This document shows, piece after piece, positions 7,276-13,598 of a DNA stretch of 16,420 nucleotides (the first letter of the stretch is position 1; every line of letters begins with the position of its first letter). Source of the stretch: DATLYB01 sp964502525 (GTDB lineage: Bacteria; Bacteroidota; Bacteroidia; Chitinophagales; CAIOSU01); the NCBI GenBank assembly GCA_964502525.1, contig CAZCXH010000110.1, positions 1 to 16,420 on the forward strand, written 5' to 3'. The position numbers were made by a program, and so were the translations under genes. The notes beneath the pieces were generated by a model. The model did not search any database, was not told where the DNA came from, and saw only the letters and a list, made by a program, of their open reading frames with translations.

Positions 7276-8610
7276 ATGAAAAATATCCTCATCATAGGAG
7301 CGGGAAAATCAAGCAGCGCGCTTATCAAGCATTTGCTGGAAGATGCTGCCTGGGAAGATTACCGGATAACCATCGGTGAGCAGTTTCCGGAAAATGCAAA
7401 AAAAAATTTCCCTGCATCCGGAAACCTGAGCATTGCAGGGCTGAACGCTCAGGATCCGGATGCCCTGAAACCGTTGGTGCGCGGCTCCGCCATTGTGGTA
7501 TCAATGCTACCGGCAGCGATGCATATCAATGTGGCCCGCATTTGCCTGGAGGAAGGAAAAGATCTCGTTACTGCCTCCTATGTTTCTGATGAAATGAAAA
7601 AACTTGATGAAGCTGTGCGCGGCAAAGGGCTTTTATTTCTCAACGAGATGGGCGTTGACCCCGGCATTGACCACATGTCGGCAATGCAGGTGATTGACCG
7701 CATCAGGCGCGAGGGCGGCAGGATGACGGCTTTTGAAAGTTTCACGGGAGGATTGCTTGCTCCGGAAAGCGAAAAGGACAACCCGTGGAAATACAAGTTC
7801 ACCTGGAACCCACGCAATGTGGTGCTTGCCGGGCAGGGCATCGTGAAGTTCAGGCAGGAGGGAAAATACAAATACATTCCATATCACCGGTTGTTCAGGC
7901 GCACGGAAGTGATACATATCCCCCGGTACGGCTACTTTGAAGGTTATGCGAACAGGGATTCGCTGAAATATCTCGATGCCTATAACCTTCGGGAAGTGAA
8001 GACCATCTACCGCGGAACGTTGCGCAGGCCTGGCTTTTGCCGCGCATGGAATGCCTTTGTGCAATTGGGCGCCACCGATGACGCTTATGCAATGGAAAAC
8101 ACGGAAGAGATGACCTACCGTGAGTTCATCAACTCATTTTTATATTACGATCCCATTGCACCTGTTGATCTGAAGCTGGCTCATTATATGAATTGGGATA
8201 TTGATTCGGAGGAAATGCACCGCATGAGGTGGCTGGATGTTTTCGGAAATAAAAAGGTGGGATTGAAGAACGCCACGCCTGCGCAGATACTCCAGAAGAT
8301 TCTCGAAGACAAGTGGACGCTTGATCCTGATGACAAAGACATGCTCGTGATGTGGCACAAGTTTAACTATGAGATGGACGGGCGGGAGGAGGAAACGCAT
8401 GCTTATCTTGTAACAGTGGGTGAAAACACCGTTGACACTGCCATGGCAAAAACGGTGGGGCTGCCGGTTGCCGTAGCTGTCAGGATGATGTTGAAAAATA
8501 GAATTTCATTGAAAGGCGTGGTGATACCCACAGTAGCTGGCGTTTACAAGCCTGTGATGGAAGAGTTGGAAAAGTTGGGGATAAGCTTTGAGGAGCGGAA
8601 GGTATTATAA
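7276..8610 (+). CDS. saccharopine dehydrogenase family protein
   Basis: This 444-residue NAD(P)-dependent enzyme of the LYS9-like family would interconvert saccharopine with glutamate and aminoadipate semialdehyde in lysine metabolism. The N-terminal nucleotide fold is GAGKSSSAL (8-16), followed by VSMLPA (75-80), TASYVS (99-104) and the strongly conserved NEMGVDPGIDHMSAM (123-137). The C-terminal substrate/dimer domain includes ESFTGGLLAPESE and the HAYLVTVGENT strand. The length is right for a single-function enzyme with no ketoglutarate-reductase fusion. ATG 7276-7278 follows TAAGG. Only 146 bp separate it from the downstream hydroxyacyl-CoA dehydrogenase, which has its own promoter match. 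The exact substrate within the family (saccharopine or carboxynorspermidine-like) is not proven by sequence. Confidence 0.85.
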   Translation: MKNILIIGAGKSSSALIKHLLEDAAWEDYRITIGEQFPENAKKNFPASGNLSIAGLNAQDPDALKPLVRGSAIVVSMLPAAMHINVARICLEEGKDLVTASYVSDEMKKLDEAVRGKGLLFLNEMGVDPGIDHMSAMQVIDRIRREGGRMTAFESFTGGLLAPESEKDNPWKYKFTWNPRNVVLAGQGIVKFRQEGKYKYIPYHRLFRRTEVIHIPRYGYFEGYANRDSLKYLDAYNLREVKTIYRGTLRRPGFCRAWNAFVQLGATDDAYAMENTEEMTYREFINSFLYYDPIAPVDLKLAHYMNWDIDSEEMHRMRWLDVFGNKKVGLKNATPAQILQKILEDKWTLDPDDKDMLVMWHKFNYEMDGREEETHAYLVTVGENTVDTAMAKTVGLPVAVAVRMMLKNRISLKGVVIPTVAGVYKPVMEELEKLGISFEERKVL

Positions 8611-8649
8611 TGGTTCCTTGAAAAACCAACAAAATGCGATGGAAAATCC

Positions 8650-8690
8650 GAAATTCTGAAATTCCAAATCCTAAATAAATTCGAAATTCG
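8650..8690. repeat. AT-rich tandem GAAATTC motif repeat
   Basis: GAAATTC occurs at 8650-8656, 8658-8664 and 8683-8689, the last inside the near-palindrome ATTCGAAATTCGAAT. CAACAAA (8627-8633) and TTTGTTG (8714-8720) form a 7-bp inverted repeat around the block. It resembles degenerate dispersed intergenic repeats of Bacteroidota; no coding content. Confidence 0.4.
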
Positions 8691-8742
8691 AATATCGAAA
8701 ACCGCAAGGCTGGTTTGTTGAATGGTTTATCCGGCAGCACTT

Positions 8743-8750
8743 TAACTTTG
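8743..8750 (+). promoter_or_regulatory. predicted -7 promoter element of the hydroxyacyl-CoA dehydrogenase gene
   Basis: TAACTTTG fully matches TAnnTTTG and ends six bases before the ATG at 8757, so the transcript would begin at or within a few bases of the start codon. The -33 region holds only weak candidates (TTTG at 8714-8717 with 25 bases between, or TTG at 8718-8720 with 22). Confidence 0.4.
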
Positions 8751-8756
8751 ACTATC

Positions 8757-9671
8757 ATGAAAAACATCACCATCATTGGCAGCGGCACCATGGGCAATGG
8801 CATTGCCCACGTTTTCGCCATGGGAGGCTGCAGCGTGTCATTGGTAGATATCGCGCAGCCCGCATTGGACAAGGCATTGGCAACCATCTCCAAAAACCTT
8901 GACCGGATGGTTGCTAAAGGAACAATTTCAGAAACAGATAAAGCGGGAACTCTTGCCAACATTAAAGCCTTCACCAAGCTGGAAGATGGCGCCAAAAATT
9001 CAGACCTGGTGGTAGAAGCAGTTTCTGAAAATCTTGATCTCAAGCTGAAGCTCTTCAGGCAACTGGATGAATTGTGCAAGCCGGAAGCGATTCTCGCGTC
9101 CAACACATCATCCATATCCATCACGAAAATTGCATCTGCGACAAAACGCGCTGATAAAATCATCGGGATGCACTTCATGAACCCGGTGCCGGTGATGAAG
9201 CTGGTGGAAGTGATCAGAGGTTATTTGACAAGCGATGAAACAACAAAAATTATTATGGAAATGTGCGGCAAGCTGGGCAAAACGCCCGTGGAGGTGAACG
9301 ACTATCCCGGCTTTGTCGCCAACCGCATTTTGATGCCGATGATTAACGAAGCGGTGATCACATTATATGAGGGTGTGGCAGGGGTTCAGGAGATTGACAC
9401 GGTGATGAAGCTCGGCATGGCTCACCCCATGGGACCCTTGCAGCTTGCCGATTTCATCGGGCTGGACGTGTGCCTTTCTATTATGAATGTTTTGTATGAA
9501 GGGATTGGCAACCCCAAATACGCGCCCTGCCCGCTGCTGGTCAATATGGTGATGGCGGGTAATCTTGGCGTAAAAAGCGGTGAAGGATTTTATACCTACA
9601 AATCCGGATCGAAAGAATTGGTGGTAGCTGAGCGTTTTCGCAAATCAGTCGGTAATTACCAGTTTGCCTGA
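8757..9671 (+). CDS. hbd: 3-hydroxybutyryl-CoA (3-hydroxyacyl-CoA) dehydrogenase
   Basis: This NAD-dependent enzyme oxidises (S)-3-hydroxyacyl-CoA to 3-ketoacyl-CoA in beta-oxidation or butanoate metabolism. GSGTMG (8-13) is the NAD motif, SNTSS is at 115-119, the catalytic His is in HFMNP (139-143), PGFVANR is at 184-190, and the C-terminal domain holds MAHPMGPLQLADFIGLD. The start is ATG 8757, not the TTG at 8715, because the family begins right at the Rossmann strand. The 304 residues exceed the usual 282-290; the extra tail after GFYTY (SGSKELVVAERF...) lies antisense to the last codons of the convergent T9SS gene, with a 27-bp overlap. A single-domain enzyme without a fused hydratase. 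Confidence 0.92.
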   Translation: MKNITIIGSGTMGNGIAHVFAMGGCSVSLVDIAQPALDKALATISKNLDRMVAKGTISETDKAGTLANIKAFTKLEDGAKNSDLVVEAVSENLDLKLKLFRQLDELCKPEAILASNTSSISITKIASATKRADKIIGMHFMNPVPVMKLVEVIRGYLTSDETTKIIMEMCGKLGKTPVEVNDYPGFVANRILMPMINEAVITLYEGVAGVQEIDTVMKLGMAHPMGPLQLADFIGLDVCLSIMNVLYEGIGNPKYAPCPLLVNMVMAGNLGVKSGEGFYTYKSGSKELVVAERFRKSVGNYQFA

Positions 9672-10322
9672 CAGCAGTTGCTCCTGCGTTTTAATGGTGT
9701 AGAAATAAATGCCCTCGCTAAGACCGGAGAGGTCAACTCCATGCAACTGCTCACCGGGATTTGTTTCGAGCCTTAAGTCCTTGACCATCGCTCCGCCTGA
9801 ATTAAGCACCCTCACTTCCGCCTGAGCGGGCCTGTTGTTGGTGAGTGAAAAAATCACAAAATCAAAAACAGGGTTGGGATAAACTTTCACCGTGGCTGCC
9901 GGCTCGCTATTGATTCCGGTAGCGCCCTGGGTCACGGTAAAGTCTGCCCATCCGATAGCTTTGAGCAGATATGTTTGCGAACCGCAAGGACCCGGAGCAT
10001 TGGTTGAAATTAACTCAAGGCTGACGCGGTAATTGCCTGCAGGAAGTGGTCCGATGGAATGGGTATCAACGGTAGTGCACCCTCCTGAAGCGGATTCATA
10101 GCAGTAAATGGGCTTTACCGTGATGACCGTGTCGCTCTGCGTATTAGGATAGGAGCTCACAAAGCTGCACGGACCGCCCGGGTAAGAAGTAATCGCCACC
10201 AGTTTCAGGTCATCGCTTGATGTTGCCGGACTTGGGATGATCCTTAAGGAATCAATGGCTTGGCTGAATGAAGTTGAAATAGAGATAACTGTGGTAATAA
10301 AAATCAGAAATGTTTTTTTCAT
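9645..10322 (-). CDS. small secreted protein with T9SS C-terminal sorting domain
   Basis: A Sec signal peptide (MKKTFLIFITTVISISTSFS, cleavage near residue 20-22) leads into a roughly 120-residue beta-rich domain containing four cysteines (52, 74, 82, 113) that could form disulfides. The C-terminal part from about 145 is a type A T9SS sorting domain: VKVYPNP (145-151), then VRVLNSGGAMV and LSEGIYFYTIKT, ending SGKLVITD. The protein should be exported and released or attached at the outer membrane surface. The central domain is not recognised. Its 3' end overlaps the hydroxyacyl-CoA dehydrogenase gene by 27 bp. It is divergent from purM with the 39-bp palindrome between them. Confidence 0.85.
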   Translation of the reverse strand: MKKTFLIFITTVISISTSFSQAIDSLRIIPSPATSSDDLKLVAITSYPGGPCSFVSSYPNTQSDTVITVKPIYCYESASGGCTTVDTHSIGPLPAGNYRVSLELISTNAPGPCGSQTYLLKAIGWADFTVTQGATGINSEPAATVKVYPNPVFDFVIFSLTNNRPAQAEVRVLNSGGAMVKDLRLETNPGEQLHGVDLSGLSEGIYFYTIKTQEQLLSGKLVITD

Positions 10323-10358
10323 GTTTTTTAAGTTTCAGACCGCAAGTTACAATCTTTA

Positions 10359-10366
10359 TAATTTTG
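10359..10366 (+). promoter_or_regulatory. predicted -7 promoter element of purM
   Basis: TAATTTTG matches TAnnTTTG. No good -33 TTTG is found at the standard spacing (TTTC at 10333-10336 is 22 bases away). The predicted start, about 10372, falls at the first base of the 39-bp palindrome, so the purM leader would consist almost entirely of that hairpin. Confidence 0.4.
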
Positions 10367-10372
10367 CCCACC

Positions 10373-10411
10373 AATAAACCTGACAGGTTTTGAAAACCTG
10401 TCAGGTTTATT
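10373..10411. repeat. 39-bp perfect palindrome (19-bp arms) upstream of purM
   Basis: AATAAACCTGACAGGTTTT (10373-10391), a single G, and its exact reverse complement AAAACCTGTCAGGTTTATT (10393-10411). Allowing a hairpin loop, a stem of about 17 bp can form. The ACCTGACAGGTTTT...AAAACCTGTCAGGT core is, as I recall, a common dispersed element in Bacteroidota. It lies 50 bp from the start of the divergent T9SS gene and 7 bp from the purM ATG. Confidence 0.85.
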
Positions 10412-10418
10412 AAACATA

Positions 10419-11579
10419 ATGCCACCATCCAGATACGCCCAACGAGGAGTTTCCTCTCAAAAAGAAGACGTTCACAACGCAATCAAAAAGTTAGACAAGG
10501 GGCTTTTCCCGAATGTCTTTTGTAAAATCCTTCCGGATCATGCGGGTGGAGACAAGCGCTATTGCAACATCATGCACACGGATACGGCTGGAACGAAAAC
10601 CATCCTCGCGTATCTCTATTGGAAGGAAACGGGCGACAACAGCGTGTGGAAGGGCATCGTGCAGGACGCGCTGGTGATGAATGTTGACGACATGGCGTGC
10701 GCGGGAGTTACAGGAGACATTGTCATTTCGTCTTCCATCGGAAGAAACAAGCATCTTATCTCAGGGGAAGTTCTCAAACACTTAATTGAAGGAACGTCAG
10801 AGTTGGCTAATGAGTGGCGTGATTTGGGAATACCGCTTCATCTCGCTGGCGGTGAAACGGCTGATGTAGGCGACCTTGTGAGGACGCTCGATGTTGGGTT
10901 CACAGCATTCACCCGAATGAGGCGTTCAGAGGTGGTTAAGATTAATATTCAGCCGGGTGATGTGATTGTCGGATTGGCTTCATTTGGAAAGGCGAGCTAT
11001 GAGCATGAATATAATAGCGGCATTGGCTGTAATGGCTTGACATCAGCAAGACATGATGTTTTAGGAAAGTATCTGCTGAAAAAATATCCTGAATCATTCG
11101 ATCCGGCTGTGAAGAAAGATTTGATTTATTCCGGCTCAAAAAAACTGACAGACACAGAAATAGAAACCGGATTGCCCGTTGGCAAACTGCTGCTGTCTCC
11201 CACGCGAACCTTTTTTCCGGTGATCAGAAAAATTTTGCAGAAGAAATTTTCGGTTCATGGGATTATTCATTGTACAGGCGGAGGTCAAACCAAAGTGATG
11301 AAGTTTGTTGATGGATTGCGAATTGTGAAAGATTCAATGTTCGACATTCCGGTAATCTTCAAGTTGATCCAGAAAGAATCTGGCGCCAAATGGAAGGAGA
11401 TGTACGAAGTTTTTAACATGGGGCACCGTATGGAGATATATGCGGATAAATCGGTTGCGCATGAAATTATTGATGTGGCAAAAAGTTTTGCGATTGACGC
11501 TAAAATTATCGGCAAGGTGGAGAGATCAGCGAAGGAGGAACTTGTAATCGAAAGCAGCGCGGGAAAATTTCATTACTGA
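10419..11579 (+). CDS. purM: phosphoribosylformylglycinamidine cyclo-ligase (AIR synthase)
   Basis: PurM closes the imidazole ring of FGAM with ATP to give AIR, the fifth step of purine biosynthesis. The 386-residue protein is the long form typical of Bacteroidota: N-terminal SRYAQRGVSSQKEDVHNAIK, the ATP/phosphate loop HTDTAGTK (53-60), NVDDMACAG (88-96) and GGETADVGD (144-152), then SNxGLTSARHD-like GCNGLTSARHD in the middle and NMGHRMEIY toward the end. ATG 10419 fits the family start. No other pur gene is in view, as is common where purine genes are scattered. The leader contains the perfect palindrome, and the first inverted 104-bp repeat begins 23 bp after the stop, where its stem-loops could end or protect the transcript. 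Confidence 0.93.
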   Translation: MPPSRYAQRGVSSQKEDVHNAIKKLDKGLFPNVFCKILPDHAGGDKRYCNIMHTDTAGTKTILAYLYWKETGDNSVWKGIVQDALVMNVDDMACAGVTGDIVISSSIGRNKHLISGEVLKHLIEGTSELANEWRDLGIPLHLAGGETADVGDLVRTLDVGFTAFTRMRRSEVVKINIQPGDVIVGLASFGKASYEHEYNSGIGCNGLTSARHDVLGKYLLKKYPESFDPAVKKDLIYSGSKKLTDTEIETGLPVGKLLLSPTRTFFPVIRKILQKKFSVHGIIHCTGGGQTKVMKFVDGLRIVKDSMFDIPVIFKLIQKESGAKWKEMYEVFNMGHRMEIYADKSVAHEIIDVAKSFAIDAKIIGKVERSAKEELVIESSAGKFHY

Positions 11580-11602
11580 CGGGGATATTCCTCATCGCAG
11601 TA

Positions 11603-11706
11603 TTATACCAAGAGTAGTCGAATTTCCGAAGGAAAGAGACGTACTCTTGGTTAATACCGAACATCCTACGCTTCAATTATTCGAAAACCTGAGTTGTTTC
11701 GGTATA
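11603..11706 (-). repeat. 104-bp structured repeat, copy 1 (inverted relative to copy 2)
   Basis: The reverse complement of this segment matches 13485-13588 over 104 bp without gaps; I count seven mismatches. It starts TTATACC and ends GGTATA, giving short terminal inverted repeats. Internally it holds two stem-loops, described for copy 2. It lies between purM (stop at 11579) and panB (start at 11768), oriented opposite to copy 2, and no transposase is present. Weak similarity to the hydrolase gene continues past the repeat end on the minus strand (IPKQLRFSNN and stop, compare IPKQPSFANN and stop), so it could be a copied 3' end of that gene. Confidence 0.9.
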
Positions 11707-11731
11707 CATTCTGCGAAGTTGCATTCCTCTT

Positions 11732-11762
11732 TTTGCACTATCTGCCATTTTTCATATTTTTC
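11732..11762 (+). promoter_or_regulatory. predicted promoter of panB
   Basis: TTTG (11732-11735), exactly 19 bases, then TATTTTTT (11755-11762), seven of eight positions of TAnnTTTG. The ATG at 11768 follows after five bases, so the mRNA may be leaderless. It lies just outside repeat copy 1. Confidence 0.45.
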
Positions 11763-11767
11763 CGGCT

Positions 11768-12598
11768 ATGACTGAGAGAAAAGCGCCTGTCGGCAAGCAG
11801 GCAAAGCGAGTGACAACCCGCACGCTGCTATCCATGAAGGAGGCAGGCGAGAAAATATCAATGCTAACCGCCTATGATTTTTCACTCGCAAAAATTGTTG
11901 ATGATGCCGGCATTGACGTAATTCTTGTGGGAGATTCCGCATCCAACGTGATGGCGGGGCATGAGACTACGCTGCCCATCACGCTCGACCAGATGATCTA
12001 TCACGCGGCATCGGTCGTGCGCGCAGTGAAGCGGGCGCTGGTGGTGGTTGACCTTCCCTTCGGCTCTTACCAGGGCAATTCAAAGCTGGCACTCGAATCG
12101 TCCATCAGGATAATGAAAGAAGCCGGTGCTCATGCGGTGAAGCTCGAAGGCGGGGAGGAGGTGAAGGAATCCATCATCAGGATTTTGTCGGCTGGAATTC
12201 CTGTGATGGGACACCTTGGGCTTACACCCCAGTCCATTTACAAGTTTGGAACTTACACAGTGCGGGCCAAGAAAAAGGAAGAAGCTGAAAGAATCGTAAA
12301 GGATGCCCTGCTGCTCGATAGCATCGGGTGCTTCGGCTTTGTTCTCGAAAAAATTCCGGCAGATCTCGGTGAAAAAATTGCGAAGGAAGTAAAAGTGCCG
12401 GTGATAGGCATTGGAGCCGGTGGCGGTGTTGACGGGCAGGTGCTCGTGCTGCACGACATGCTTGGCATCACCAAAGAATTCCAGCCGCGCTTTTTGCGAA
12501 GGTATATGACGCTTTACGATGATGTTAGAAAAGCCGTGGGGCGTTACATTGATGACGTGAAGAAATCCGACTTCCCAAATAAAAAGGAACAGTATTAA
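11768..12598 (+). CDS. panB: 3-methyl-2-oxobutanoate hydroxymethyltransferase (ketopantoate hydroxymethyltransferase)
   Basis: PanB transfers a one-carbon unit from 5,10-methylene-THF to 2-oxoisovalerate, giving ketopantoate, the first committed step to pantothenate and CoA. The 276-residue TIM barrel keeps the metal and substrate residues: VGDS (54-57, Asp56), Asp95 in VDLPFGS, Lys125 and Glu127 in KLEGG, MGHLGLTPQS (147-156), the catalytic Glu194 in VLEKIP, IGIGAG (213-218) and DGQVLVLHDMLG. The length is as expected. The hydrolase gene begins 41 bp downstream on the same strand with no visible promoter, so they are probably co-transcribed. The pair is bracketed by the inverted 104-bp repeats. 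panC and panD are not in this window. Confidence 0.95.
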   Translation: MTERKAPVGKQAKRVTTRTLLSMKEAGEKISMLTAYDFSLAKIVDDAGIDVILVGDSASNVMAGHETTLPITLDQMIYHAASVVRAVKRALVVVDLPFGSYQGNSKLALESSIRIMKEAGAHAVKLEGGEEVKESIIRILSAGIPVMGHLGLTPQSIYKFGTYTVRAKKKEEAERIVKDALLLDSIGCFGFVLEKIPADLGEKIAKEVKVPVIGIGAGGGVDGQVLVLHDMLGITKEFQPRFLRRYMTLYDDVRKAVGRYIDDVKKSDFPNKKEQY

Positions 12599-12639
12599 TT
12601 TCCCTGACTGCATCAACTCCGGCATTGCCAATCAATTGA

Positions 12640-13518
12640 ATGAAAGAACAACTTGCAGAAGTCAGGCTGGCGGATGGAAGCGCGACATCTTTTACTGTTT
12701 TCACTTCCAATGAAAATCAGAACAGTGCAGTTGCCATTCTTTTTCCCGCAATGGGAACCCCGGCATCCTACTACCATGTGTTTGCCAAAGCATTGGCTGA
12801 AAAGGGAGTCATCTCTGTCACGGCTGATTTAAGAGGAATCGGCAATTCGGGTATTCGTCCGAAAAGGGGTGTTGATTTTGGCTTCCGCGAAATGCTTGAA
12901 CTGGACTACAAGGGCATTCTTAACAAAGTTGATTCTCTATACCCCGGAAGGCGGAAATTCATCATCGGTCACAGCCTTGGAGGCATTTTGGGAAGCCTGT
13001 ATTTGAGTAAATATCCCGGAGAGGCTGACGGTCTTATCCTGATTGCAGCATGCAATATCCATTACAGCGGATGGAACGGGTTAAGGAAATTATGGATATT
13101 GTTCGGTACGCAACTGATGAATTTTTTCGCTTCCCTGTTCGGCTATCATGCCGGGAACATCGTAGGGTTTGGAGGGACAGGCGCGAAAACTGTAATCAGT
13201 GACTGGAGTTACACTGCCCGGACAGGCAACTATTCGGTGCGAAAATCGGAGCATGATTTTGAAAGGAGCCTGACTGCAATATCACCCGATGTGCTTGCAT
13301 TTTCATTTGAACATGATACCCTTGCCCCGAAAAGAGCTGTTGAGAAGCTGCTGGCAAAATTCAACCCGTCTTCAAGCATCACTCACAGGCACTTGGAGAA
13401 TATCCCATCCGGCAGCAAGCCATATACTCACTACAACTGGGTGAAATACAATGAAGAGGTAACCGGAGTGATCGCACAATGGATTATACCGAAACAACCC
13501 AGCTTTGCGAACAATTGA
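12640..13518 (+). CDS. predicted alpha/beta hydrolase (COG4757-like)
   Basis: This 292-residue cytosolic hydrolase has no signal peptide. The triad can be placed as Ser112 in the nucleophile elbow GHSLGG (110-115), Asp226 in FEHDTLAP and His264 in PYTHYNW. PAMGTPASYY near residue 36 is the oxyanion region, and TADLRGIGNSG (61-71) the next conserved strand. The substrate is unknown; relatives are poorly characterised predicted esterases or lipases. It follows panB by 41 bp and probably shares its transcript. The last ten or so residues (I283 onward, PKQPSFANN) and the stop codon lie inside repeat copy 2, which starts at 13485, so the C-terminus has either been rewritten by the element or is the source of the repeat. 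Confidence 0.82.
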   Translation: MKEQLAEVRLADGSATSFTVFTSNENQNSAVAILFPAMGTPASYYHVFAKALAEKGVISVTADLRGIGNSGIRPKRGVDFGFREMLELDYKGILNKVDSLYPGRRKFIIGHSLGGILGSLYLSKYPGEADGLILIAACNIHYSGWNGLRKLWILFGTQLMNFFASLFGYHAGNIVGFGGTGAKTVISDWSYTARTGNYSVRKSEHDFERSLTAISPDVLAFSFEHDTLAPKRAVEKLLAKFNPSSSITHRHLENIPSGSKPYTHYNWVKYNEEVTGVIAQWIIPKQPSFANN

Positions 13519-13588
13519 AGTGTAGAATGTTCGGTATTAACCAAGAGTACGTCTCTTCCCTTCGGAAATTCGACTACTCTTGGTATAA
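13485..13588 (+). repeat. 104-bp structured repeat, copy 2 (3' end of hydrolase gene and beyond)
   Basis: Matches the reverse complement of 11603-11706 at 97 of 104 positions. Two consecutive stem-loops are visible. The first has ATACCGAA (13486-13493) pairing with TTCGGTAT (13530-13537). The second has ACCAAGAGTA (13540-13549) pairing with TACTCTTGGT (13575-13584), with an inner TTCC-CTTC-GGAA stem at 13556-13567. The ends are TATACC and GGTATAA. The hydrolase stop codon sits within the first loop, and the second hairpin lies in the 3' UTR, 10 bp upstream of the next gene's TTG. Confidence 0.9.
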
Positions 13589-13598
13589 CAAATCTTGA

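Noticed and set aside
7633..8064. 143-codon minus-strand frame inside the saccharopine dehydrogenase gene
   Set aside because: Fully antisense to a strongly conserved enzyme, with no domain features.
8611..8628. TGGTT...AACCA as a terminator after the saccharopine dehydrogenase gene
   Set aside because: Only a 5-bp AT-rich stem without a T-run.
8715..8756. Upstream TTG start for the hydroxyacyl-CoA dehydrogenase
   Set aside because: It would add 14 residues before the Rossmann strand, unlike the family, and would place the start codon upstream of the predicted promoter element.
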